A DNA stretch of 64,000 bases. It comes from Gavia stellata. Taxonomy: Eukaryota; Chordata; Aves; Gaviiformes; Gaviidae. Both the position numbers and the translations under genes were made by a program. Positions 14,201-24,938 of the stretch are shown here, one piece after another. Numbering within the stretch: position 1 is the first letter of the stretch; every line of letters starts with the position of its first letter. The stretch covers positions 4,659,255 to 4,723,254 of the forward strand of contig NC_082606.1 in the NCBI RefSeq assembly GCF_030936135.1, written 5' to 3'. The notes beneath the pieces are model-generated. The model did no database searches. It was not told the DNA's origin and was given only the letters and a program-made list of their open reading frames with translations.

Positions 14201-17200
14201 AAGAAATTTTTCCTAATATCCCGCCTGAACCTCCCCTGGCGCAAATTAAGGCCATTTCCTCTTGTCCTGTCGCTAGTCACTTGGGACCTCCCTGCAACCC
14301 CCTTTCAGGTAATTGTAGAGAGCGATAAGGTCTCCCCTCAGCCTCCTCTTCTCCAGACTGAACAACCCCAGTTCCCTCAGCCGCTCCTCAGAAGACTTGT
14401 GGCTCCAGACACATTCGCAAACACTTAACAACCTATTGTTCTTCAGGATGTATTATTTGTACATGCTCTACAATTTAATATCTTTCTATTTCAAGATTGT
14501 TGACACGTGAGTTGTGTAACAGCAAAGAACCGATGGGCAACTTGCATTGTACCACTGTGCGTACCTCAGGTGGATACACGAAAACACACAGGACATAACA
14601 ATTGCTGCCAGAAAGGATCCAGTAACAGAATGTTACACACACAAGTTACCTTCACAGCTATTAGGTTAAAATATATTTATTTTTATTGATACCTTAGGTT
14701 CAGTGTATCCTCATTAGCTAAGGAATTTTTCTTATTTGAAACTATACATAGATTTGCCAACTCCTGCTTTTTACAGACATCCAAAAGAATGCTTCCTGAA
14801 GACACAACTTAATTTCTCTATTTCTATATCCCTATTTCCTGAATTATGAATGGTTTTGTGTATATTTCAGGCTAATGTTTCATAAATACTTGGTTTTTGT
14901 ATTAGCATTAATTACATTTCCCTTTTATAGTTCCAACTCTCAACTGAATTTTTTTGTACAATTTGAGAATGACTATGCAGCTGGGTATTCTCTCTCCATT
15001 AATTGACCTTGAAGCAATGCAGAGGCAAAGTTGCACTTTCACCATTTCTGTCTTCCTGTAAGATGACCTCCTGTACAGCAATACAGCATCTTCAGGGTAC
15101 CTGCTGTTTCCAGATTAAGCTTCTCTTAAAACACAGTATCTTCTCTGCTATGCTAAATGGGGACATGCTGCTTTACCACTTTAACATACTTAAAGAATTT
15201 TTTTCAAACATTTTACTCTCAGACCTACAGTATACTTACTGATTTATTAAGATGACCATATTCAGTAACAATATAGTTCAACTAATTTTTTCCTATCAAA
15301 GAAGTATCCACATTTTTTCATATTTCTAGTTTATTCTGTCTACTAATAAGCTGGCGCATACTGGTCTACAAAAGGCAGCTTGTACAAAGAACTCCATGAG
15401 AAGGCTGGAGATGGTAACCATATATTAAGAGTCGGCAAAAATAAAATAACCACCCCTACCTTTCCATATTTTATTTAATAGGCTCACACAGCTCACTCAT
15501 TACACAGACTGCATGTGTTTAATTTCTCTTTTCCATGTGTCTGTATGCTTTTAAGATTATTATAAAGAGTGGAATTCTTAGTTACTTATTGGTGTTAACA
15601 CCAATTAAAAAAAAATGTGAAGAACTGGTGGCAAGCAGAAAAAAGGTACAGAAGAGAGGAAAAGAGGTAAAACACAGTTAGTGGCTTAAGGCAGCAGACT
15701 GGCTATGCTGGTTGGAGAAAAGCAGAAAGAGGTTAAAACCTACAACTAGCAAGATTAGTAAACAAACAACCCAGAGTACAAGTCTACTAAATCAGATGGT
15801 AAAAGATTATGGAAGCACTCCCCACTGCTACTACGTCACCGTTCTAAAAAAACCTTAGATCTGCAGCCTTTGAAAGGCAATTCTAAGCATGCCTGTATTT
15901 GTGTGGCTTTATTTTTGTTGAGGTCAGGTAACTTCTGTAGTCTAAATCAAAGGTAGGGTCTCTATATTGCTCAGTGATAAATCCCAGTGACAACGTTTAC
16001 TTTATAATTTACACCTGAAACTTTCTCTGTTCGCTCCCTCTCAGTGTGATTCCATGTTCAGCAAACAAACTAAATCACAGGATAAAACGCTGGATGGCCA
16101 AAATTTGAACTCTGCAAAAAGGAGAGAAACATTTATGCACAAAGCAGACTAATGATTCAATTTTTTTTAAGTAGTTGGAGCACACTTATGACAAAACGGT
16201 AAGTGGAAATTCTAATTAAACACTTGACCTCAGACACAATTGTATTTAAAAATTCAGTCCTACTATTTCCCCCCCCCAAACACTTAACTTTTATTAAAAG
16301 TACTTTGGAAGCGCTATTTAGAAAAGAAGAGGAAGTACTACACGGGTCTCAGATGCATGAATAGCATGAAAAAACATGTACATGTCTTTTCATTTTGTTA
16401 ACATTCTCAAGTCAAAATTTCACTAGTGCTGCTAATGGCAGACTTTTCAAATGCTTCAGATAGATTACAAAATTGTTATTCTTTTGTAGAATCTGTCTTT
16501 TTACATTGTTTCTTACTGTATCATTATGGGTGAAATTCCTAAGCATCTCAATATGATTTAGCAGCAGTATTCTTTTTACACGAATTACCCTTGAAATATT
16601 TAGTGTTACAGCTATACCTCATATCTTTTCATAAATTTTTGTTTGTTTTTAAATGAGAGAACATCACAGTCCATGTTTCTCCAAAGAATAAACTTTCTTT
16701 GAATTCTATATTCCTCTGTACTTCCTTAGATAAAAGTGTCCAAGAACCACACTGGGCTTGCAGGTGTAACTCTGGTCCTTACACTTTAAGCAATGTAGTT
16801 CAAGGCATTTTCTAATTGATATAAACAAGTGCTAATGATTTCAGGTTTTCTTTGGATCGTCACTTGGTGCGTTTTCAAAAGAGGTCCGTGGAAGAAGGGA
16901 AAGGGTCACTTTTTAGAAGCCTAATGTTAAGATGTAGATTCAGAAGTAATATGTATTACTAGTGTGTACTTTCTGTATGGTCTTCAACCTTTTTGCCTAC
17001 TTCTCCTTCTATACTTTAGGAATCGCAAAGAATCCAATCACTAACAGTCAAGTGTTTAGTTAACTGTAAGCATTTGGTAAGATTAAAATCATCTTTTCTA
17101 GAACATCTGTAAGTCAAAGCAGGATTACTAACGCTATTCAATTTACTGAAGAAAAGCCAGCTACGACATTCTGTATTTCCTACAAGTATCTTTTTCTCCC

Positions 17201-20200
17201 CTGTTTAAAAAATAAAACCAAAAGCCCATCACTGCACCTACAAGCACAGAAAAGGTGGCTATTCTTGACCATTTCTTGTTGGTGGTTTTTTTGCAAATTA
17301 GTTTTGCTTTCTTTTGTTCAGAGGTTGTCTTGATATTTCAAAGGTTGAGAACAAAAAAAGTGACAGCCTTGTATTTCTATCACTGTGTATTAATATGTGA
17401 CTGGTAGCTGCTAGCTGCTGCAGGAACTTCTATGATTTTTTTTGTTTACTCCTGGACTTTCAAGTTATTGGGAGGATTTCTGGCTTCTCTCTTACCTAGC
17501 ACATCAACCTCCTGCCAACCAGTAGCAAAATAAAATGACATATTGTGGACATGAAACCATCAAGGATTTTGAACTGCAATATTGCTTAGCACTTACCAAT
17601 ATGAACAGAGGTACAAGAGCTGCACATAGAAAGCAGGGAAGATGTTTCTTACATTCAACTCGAATTTAAAAGATTAAAGTTTCCAGCTTGGTAATTGGAA
17701 AGTAGAATTAAGCTATCCCCTAATAGCTTAGCATCAAGGGATAATTACGGCCCATATTAATGAATGCATTTACAAGTTTGATCAATAACAGCATAATATA
17801 CTGCCATGTAGTTTGTAACTAATCAAGAAATAGAGACAATCAACTATGGATTGACGGTCAGTCTTTAGATTAAAGGCTAATAGGAGCACAAACCATTCCC
17901 TTCTGAATACCTGTGCTATGGATTCTACGATAAATACACAACATACACACAATATGACAAAGAGCTTCCTGGACTCTATAGTGCGGCTATTGCCAGCAAG
18001 TCTCCTGATGATCAGCCACCTACAGCGCTAACGTTACAGGTCTGCGGCACGTCACAGCATTTCACTGCATTTCCTCATGAGTTCACTGACACTACTATAC
18101 TCCACTCAGCTTTCAGCAGACAGAAGAACTGTGATCCTTCTCCCTGCCCGACAGCTAGGGCACATGAAAAGGCTGCCTCATGTCAGGCTGCTTCAGGGTA
18201 AAAACTCTGGTCACTCTGAAGCCAGGGGGACTTTTTCTGTAACAGAACCAGGATTTTGTCATCTGTTTTATACCAGTTTTAACCATTGCATTATTTTGAC
18301 TGACTGCTGACCTGCCAGTAAAGACTGAAAATGCACTGTGAAGACAGCACTGAGGAATACTGAATGCAAGCAACAAAAAGTGTGTCTACAAGTGCAGATA
18401 GTGCAAGGAGTAAAAGGAAGAACAAGTTTGTAGAATCTCAAAAGTAGAGCCGTTCACTCATATAGGTTTAGAGGATATGCATGAGGAAAGTAAACACAAA
18501 TCCACAATGTATCTAAATAAGACCCTTGCGCAAATAAGACACAGGCCTTGGGCTTCTCACAAGTTGCCAGCGTAGCCCTGAGTGCTGCAGAAGTTTCGCA
18601 CCGGCATTACCTTCTGCCACAGCAGCCTTTTGCTCGTGCAGCTCGATTCCAGTCTCCTACACACTGGAACACACAATCCTATGGCTCATACAAATCAAAT
18701 ACTCTGTTTAGAAATCAGATACTCTGCTCAAAAACTGATGCAGAGTAGGAGATTTCAGAACATATACTATCACAAAAATCAGGTTTTACCATTCTGAAAA
18801 GTGGGAAATTATGCAAGTGCTTCCTTCTGCAATTCCTTCTACAAATCTACACAGACTTTTCTCCACAAATCAATGCTCATGTTTTTCTTCCTAAGAATCT
18901 CTAAAGAAAGAAAGCAAGCACAAAATATTTTAAACACAAGAAACCCATACAAGCAGGAAGGTTTGCAGCTTCCTGTTGGGCAGGGAGAAGATCTGTAAAA
19001 CAGAGTGGAGAACGTTTGGGTGTATGAACTCCCAAGGGAGCACTATCACAAGTCTGCAGCATGGCACAGCAGTGCTATAGGTGGTTGTTAATCTCGATTC
19101 AATTTGTAGATTTAAGTCTCACCTGTTTGTTTAAGATTCAGAGCAAGCAACAAAACTTAGAATTTGATTGTATTTTAAATCAGCATGTATTTTGTCTTGT
19201 CAGATCAGAGTTATCCAGGATAAAGGGTTAGTTCGCCTCCGGACTACCAACTAAAGAAAACACCAAATTAATTTTCAAGCACTCTTAAAAGTATCATAAA
19301 AACCAAGTCACACCCATAATTCACTTCTACTCATTAAACTGATTTCTGTACCACATGCAAAGCCATACCTCTACAATAATTTTAACTATATGTACATGAT
19401 ACAGTGATTTAGGTTATTATTTCTGTTTGCCCTATATTTTAATAATAGGTAACTATAATGTTTTTCATCTTCTTAATAGCAAATTTCATTTTATTTTCGA
19501 GCAAACAAATTGTGAAAAGAAAATTTTATCCTCACTATACATGATCAGTTCTCAACAAAGTCGAAACTGTTGGCTTGTGCCAAAAGGCAAAATCTGGCTT
19601 AATCTAAGTAATTCCATACAGTAATCTATACTATATAATGTAACATAATAATTTCACATAGCAGTATCTTCTGTCATGATTAAAAACTTTTCCAAATACT
19701 GAGACCAAGAACAGCCTTTTAAATCACATTTAGCAATAACAGACTGAGTTTTTGTACGCTGAATTAAAAGAGACGTCAACTCAATTTACTTCCCTTAAAC
19801 CATACTTACGACCATTTTTTCAATTTTGAGCTAATACTAAGAAAAGTCAATTTTATTTTTCATTAATTTCCTTTCTGCTTGTAAATATTGGAGGTACGGC
19901 TTCAAGACGTTTTGCAAAACTCTTAGCAATGCACCCATAAACTATGTAAAAGCAACGTTCTCAAATAACTATTTCTAAATAATTCTTTGAAAGAGCATTG
20001 ATTTTGCTCCTCTAATCTCTGTGTAATTTTATAAACACTTTAGCTTCACATGCTATTTTACATCCCTCAACTCTGAAAGTCACATCCTGATTGAATTATG
20101 AGACTAACTCTTTTGAAGTCAAAGAAATAACACGTAACCAAACTAAAAATAATTTTGCTATAAATTCCTAAGGGGGACGTTTTTACGTGCAGCCAGATCC

Positions 20201-21167
20201 AGACGCGATACTGCAATCATTAAAATACATTCCGTAAGTTTACCTCCATACCAGCTGCAAACGCAAAGAGCACGCACCACAAACTACAACTGTACCTCGG
20301 CTGAGTAAGCGAACGGAGCAAAAATCGGAAGCTTACTTACTTCAGATCTTCGAAGCGTTATGTATGGATTTAAAAAGCGTAACAACCGCGTACTGAAGCG
20401 CGCGGCAGGCACACCGGAGGGCCGCCGTCTGGCAAAGGCCCTTTTCCCCTGCTCCGCGCGAGGGGCAGCGCCGGCGAGCCCCTCCGGCCGCGGGCTCCGG
20501 CGGTCGCCTTCGTTCTTTGAGAAGCCGGCCGAAGCCCCGCAATCCCTACCTCAGCACTCCTCAGCGGCCGCCGGAACCCCGCTCCGCCTTGGAACCAGCC
20601 CTATTTTAGCCTCGCCTCGGCAAAAGTTGGTGGCGTGGAGAAGGACGCGCGGTGCCTGGCCGCCTCAGCCCCGGCAGCATCTCCCCCCACAGGCAAAAAC
20701 CCGCCTCACGCTTCCACGCGAAACGCGCCCTCCTGCTGCCCGCGCTCCCGCCACTCCCAGCCGCCCGCCGGAGCCGGGCTGCGAGGGAGGACCGGAACAG
20801 GGGAGGCAGCGGCGGCCCGGCCGACCCCGGTACAGCCTCCCCCTACCCCCAGCGGCGAGCCAGCCCCTCGCAGCGGCAGGTCTACGCGAAAGCCGGGGCT
20901 CAGGAGGGCTCGTGACTGCCAGCTGCCCGTGCCCTCACCGCTTCCCGCCGAAGCACCTGCCTGCCAGCCGCCACCCCCCCCTCCCCAGCGGCCCCGGCAG
21001 GGCGCCCCGCTGGCCCTCTCCCACGCGGGGCCGCCCCGAGGCGCCTTACCCGCGTAAGGGGCGCGGGCGGCGGCGCCGGCTCCGCGCTGGCCGAGAAAAG
21101 GCGCGAAGAGGCAGGTGAGGAGGAGCAGGGGGCGGCCGCAGCGCAGCCAGGCTCCGCGCTCGGCCAT
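5252..21167 (-). CDS. CHRNA5: CHRNA5, neuronal nicotinic acetylcholine receptor subunit alpha-5 (complete)
   Basis: Accessory subunit of pentameric nicotinic receptors in the plasma membrane; it joins alpha-3/beta-4 or alpha-4/beta-2 pairs and changes calcium permeability and desensitisation. Six coding exons: 21167-21050, 11501-11350, 10503-10459, 9080-8971, 7989-7158 and 5413-5252. They sum to 1419 nt, or 472 aa plus TAA. The 45-nt and 110-nt exons are typical of the family. Features: signal peptide (residues 1 to about 35), Cys-loop C174-C188, vicinal cysteines C238-C239 of alpha subunits, M1 about 253-277, M2 about 286-307, M3 about 320-341, a cytoplasmic loop, and M4 about 426-455. Just before the vicinal cysteines, the tyrosine of ligand-binding alphas is replaced by D236, as expected for a non-binding alpha-5. 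The ATG context gccATGg is strong. The donor after the main exon is gtgggt, a weaker match than the others. Confidence 0.97.
5792..5873. repeat. A/C-rich low-complexity tract
   Basis: A poly-A run passes into CAAA units and then an ACC/ACACC-rich stretch with almost no G or T. It lies in the last intron of CHRNA5 (5414-7157). Read on the minus strand it is a T/G-rich tract. No function is evident. Confidence 0.7.
6560..6640 (-). mobile_element. Probable old CR1 3'-end remnant
   Basis: The stretch 'aaggctagaagagaacac' followed by 'gaagtcacctagtccat' resembles the complement of a CR1 3' terminus ('...ggttggaaaagacctctaagatcatc(t)agtccaac'). It is heavily diverged and short. Its position in the last CHRNA5 intron is tolerated by the gene. 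Identification is by eye only. Confidence 0.35.
13060..13340 (+). mobile_element. Probable ancient CR1/L3-like LINE 3' remnant
   Basis: Several blocks in order resemble the 3' tail of old CR1/L3-type LINEs: 'tttggagaggaggtgaa' (compare 'tttggagaagaggaggctga'), then 'ggcatttaacctctctcata', 'gaggcagtagaaacaattt' and 'aaattcattaccatca'. The match is diverged throughout, as expected for an insertion older than bird radiation. It is antisense to CHRNA5. This is my pattern recognition and not a search result. Confidence 0.4.
14012..14415 (-). mobile_element. CR1 LINE fragment (5'-truncated), in CHRNA5 intron 1
   Basis: On the plus strand it begins 'acagaatcactaaggttgg', the complement of the CR1 3' end, and continues with conserved CR1 blocks to 'gactgaacaaccccagttcc' and 'gctccagaca'. 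On the minus strand part of the ORF2 C-terminus is readable ([19 protein letters not shown], then [11 protein letters not shown]) before the 3' UTR. The element is in the same orientation as CHRNA5. Within 'cttgggacct|ccctgcaacc' a short consensus segment appears deleted. No 8-bp terminal microsatellite array remains. CR1 is the dominant LINE of birds, so this supports an avian source. Confidence 0.93.
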
Positions 21168-21860
21168 GGCTGGGGCACGGCCCCCGCTGCCTCGGAGCCC
21201 CGCGGCGAGGACGGGGCGCAGCGACGGGGCGCCGCTCCTAACGGGCGGCGCTGGCCACGCCCCGCCGGGAAGCCATGAGGGGGCGCGAGGGGCGGGAGAA
21301 GAGCGCGCGCGGCGGGAACCGTTGGAACGGTTGGCGCGTTGCGGGGGGAGCGGCGGGCGGCGCGAGCCTCAGTAGCGGCCTCGGCAAGGCGCCGTCCCGG
21401 GTCGTTTTTCCCGGAGGTGGCCCAGAGGTACCGGCTCGTGGCCCCGCGCTGTGTGGGAGAGGCGTGGGGCCAGCCGCGCCTCGGAGCCGGACCGTCCTAC
21501 CGCTCACCGCTGGCGGCCGGCCTCAGCGGCCCTGCTTCGGGCGGGCAGCGGCCATCGCCTCCCCCTCGGGAGAAGTTCCCTGCGAGGGGGTCAGGTGCTA
21601 CGGGAAGGAGCTTCCTGCGGAGGAAGCCGTGGGGAGCCCACCGAGCGCCGCAGCCAAGGGCGGGCAGGCCTCGGGCAGCGTCCCGCCGCGCGCGGGGTGA
21701 AGGAGGGGCTCCCCCCGCGGCGCAGGTGCCGGGCCGGCAGGCGGCGCTGGGCTGGGCTGGGCTCGCCCCGCCTGCCGCGGGCAGCCCTTCGCTGAAGCGC
21801 GGCGCGGCCGGGGAAGGGCGGCGGGGAAGGCGGCGCGGCCGGCGTCGTTTCTTTTAAACG
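20390..21860. promoter_or_regulatory. CpG island and promoter region of CHRNA5
   Basis: About 1.5 kb of very high GC with dense CpG, sharply bounded by AT-rich DNA on both sides. It contains CHRNA5 exon 1 (21050-21167) and extends about 0.7 kb to each side. Long open frames on both strands here, including a 252-codon plus-strand frame, come from scarcity of stop codons in GC-rich DNA and resemble no protein I know. A divergent non-coding transcript toward PSMA4 is possible but nothing in the sequence proves it. Confidence 0.85.
21311..21338. promoter_or_regulatory. E2F-like and paired MYB-like sites upstream of CHRNA5
   Basis: Reading plus strand: GGCGGGAA (21311-21318) matches the E2F consensus. 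It overlaps a perfect inverted repeat AACCGTT-GG-AACGGTT (21317-21332), whose arms are MYB-type YAACKG sites. The repeat overlaps TTGGCGCG (21331-21338), a second E2F-like site. The cluster lies about 145-170 bp upstream of the CHRNA5 ATG. The match to consensus is seen; binding is inferred. Confidence 0.5.
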
Positions 21861-24800
21861 CTGGGTCTGGGAGGGCATGCCTTCTGCGCGGCTTCCAGGG
21901 GAAAGGAGAGCGGCCAAACAAACTCATTTTTAACTTCCATTCCGCGTGAAGCGCTCAGGAGGGCTTTTTTAAGTTTCTACATCAGAATGTTTTGGAACTT
22001 TGGCGCAAAAATAGATACACCGATGCGAGCTAAAAAGATACTTCCATCTTTACGTATAGTAGAGATACAGAGCATATAGAATGAACACTGTACAGAAAAC
22101 CACCTTTTTTCTATATCAGATAAAAAGCTATTACAAAAGACAGCTTTAGGTGCAGCAACTGTGAAATATAATCTGTGATTTTCCCTAAATCATCCTAATG
22201 GAAACGTGCAGCATACACATTGCCACAGAAAATAGAAACAGCGGGCATTAATGCATTTTTTACATTTAAGATGCTGCTTAAGGTTTTTACAGAGAGAAGA
22301 GATTTGAAAGAAGGGTTAAATGGCTTTACACAGTGTTACTTGGCTGCCGCATGAAAAGTGCAGGATACCAGATTCCTCAGAAGAATGGATCTTGCTCAAC
22401 TCAAATCATTTTAGCAGCTTTGTACCCTCCTAAAGTGAGTATTGCCCAAAGTAGTAATTTCATTAAGCATGTTGTCAATTATCAAAATTCTTTTATATCG
22501 TGTCCACTTTATAGAAAAATAGCGCACATCTTTGTGTAAATCGTGAATCTTTTTGACAATCAAAACAGAGTACTTAAGCATTTCCATACTTTTAATTTTT
22601 AAACTGTTTTCCTGTATTATCTTATCCTGCAGCCATGTTTAGGTTGTGCATGTCTGGGCAAGACATAATGCAGGCAGTACAAGCCATCTGAAAAAAGGCT
22701 GCTTACACAGTGGTTTCCTCCAGCACGCTTCTAGTGACATGGTGTATTGATGTGAATGCTCTGCAGTAAATATGGTCATTTTATGTATTGAGAATCCATT
22801 TGTATACTGCACATCTTCCACAAGCAAAATGTATGTGTGTTAAAGGATGCAGCGTGACTCTTATTTTGAAACGTGTGTGTGCAGTGGGCAACCCAAGATT
22901 TTAGAGTAAATAAAAATATATTTTAGCCCAAAGCATGGCACAAAGCCCTCTATTTTATTCTTTTGTGATAGACTTAAGTTCTGATGTTTTCCGAGTGCTC
23001 CAAAAATTGCTGGGCAATGTTTCTGTTGAAATTGCAAATCTGTGGGGTTTGGTGACAGCTGGTCCACCGCTGCACTGCACCTGGTGTTCCTAACGTAAGG
23101 GCATCACCTAAAATTCGTGTTTCTGTTAGCAGCGTACGTGCGTTGCAGTAAATGCATTTTAGAGCCATAATGCCTAGTTAACAGTGTTAAATATAGTTGC
23201 CGCTCGAGCGTGCAGGACAGTGAACTGGTTTGATTACATAACTAGGAGTTTGTTTGCAGCTGGGTCCTAGCTAGGCAAAACAGATGCTGTTAAGATAGAA
23301 AAGGATTAAACTGTCTAGGTTACACGTCCAATATTTTGCTAAATATTTTACGTAGCATCATCTGGCATACATTAATTATGTTGTATTATTACTGTTTTAG
23401 AAAATAGTAGTTATAAATAAGCAGCCATTTTTTCCAGCTGCTTTGAACTTGGAGCAAAACGTTAATACTAACAGCAGCATGTTAAGCTCAGTATTTATCA
23501 TTAAGTGAAGGCCTAAACAATTACGTGAGTAATGTCTGCTACCTTTCAAAGGCGCCTTCTCAGCAGAAGTTGACATCTGAAGGTCCCCACTAAAGTATGT
23601 TCTGAGGATCTCCAGTAAATTGGCTGCTGGAAGCTTTTACTGTGCACTGAAGAGTACTTCAACTGGAAAGCCAAATTAATCACAGATAAAAATAGCAAGC
23701 TGCTCAGTTGTCTTTGTAAAATCAGAAATACGCTAAAAAATTTTTTGTGAAGCTGAATTTTCTCCAGATTAAAGCCAAGAGCTATATAACCAGTGAAGGG
23801 TACTCTCAAATCAAGTTATTTTAGCGGGTTTTCATATTGTAATAGAAATAACTGCAATTAAAACTTGAAAACGAGGACAACTTTTACTACAGAAAAACCG
23901 TAATGGAAAATTTTCTTTAAAGAAAATGAAAGACATTTAAGCAAGTCCTAGAATCTCATCTAGTCTGAAGTGACATCATTTCTCTCATGTATGAAGTATC
24001 TGAGTGCATTAACTTCTTGGACTTCGCTGTCTTATATACACCTATCACAGATGGCTTTGCGGCCTCTAAAACCATTAATTTCAACACCTTGTAGTCATTA
24101 ATATATTTGTTCTCACAACACAGTGGAGAAGATTAAGATTATGAACAGAAAGAATAAATAATTACCTTGGGAATCCATAACAAAACAGAAGCAGCAGTCA
24201 AAAAGTCCTTTGTTAGTCATCTTAATTTGGGTGCTTTTATAACTCTGAGAAGTAAAAATACTTGGATGAATAGGGAAGCGTACCTAAACGTATTCCAGTG
24301 CACAATACAGTAAGTCACATAAGAAGCAGTCTTAGAAGTTAATTTGACTTTATTTGAACAGAATACAGTCATCTAGAAAACAAGCTAACTCTTTTTTTTA
24401 AACACTGACAGATGCAAGAGACAGCACAGGTATTACTGGAGAAGCAGTAGTTTCATTATCTCTTAAACTACTTAGAATAACAAAACACATTACAATTTAT
24501 TAGGACAATCTATTTGTGAATACTTGCCCTAACAAGTCCTATCATGCACTCAAGTGAGATATAAACTATCCAGTCTTTAAGTTAACTAACATCATATTAT
24601 GCAAACAGTTTCAAGTAAATACTTTTACCTAATTTGAAAAATCTGTCACCTTCCACAGCACCACATGAAGTTCTGGTGTTAAAATAACATTTAATCCACA
24701 GCAATAGCTAGATATTTGAAATACTTATGTAATACACTGTAAACTCTACGTAAACACTACGTACACCAAAAAAACATACAAAGAACAGGAAGATCATTTT

Positions 24801-24894
24801 GATTAGCAAAGACAACTCAAATGTATCGCCAAAATTATTTTTCTGTTCTTACGACTTATCCCCAAACCACTCCCAGAAAAGGCACAGATAGTGG

Positions 24895-24938
<44 letters not shown>

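Larger units (their letters stand above)
11502..21049 (-). other. CHRNA5 intron 1
   Basis: About 9.5 kb between the signal-peptide exon and the exon starting the ligand-binding domain. The splice sites are g|gtaagg at the donor (21049 side) and tatatag|GT at the acceptor (11502-11503). It contains one clear CR1 fragment and one probable ancient CR1-like fragment, listed separately. The remainder is AT-rich with no open frame resembling a known protein. The intron's 5' end is GC-rich because the promoter CpG island runs into it. Confidence 0.85.

Noticed and set aside
14023-14280. 85-codon minus-strand frame as a possible small gene
   Set aside because: It is the degraded ORF2 tail and 3' UTR of a CR1 LINE.
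20360-21118. 252-codon open frame on the plus strand in the CHRNA5 CpG island, and several overlapping frames on both strands
   Set aside because: Pro/Arg/Ala-rich translation in DNA with very few stop codons; resembles no protein, starts outside the island in a different composition, and overlaps the real CHRNA5 exon 1 in antisense.
23940-24060. Possible old CR1 3'-end fragment ('ctcatctagtctgaagtgac')
   Set aside because: Only one short block resembles the consensus; too weak without a repeat search.
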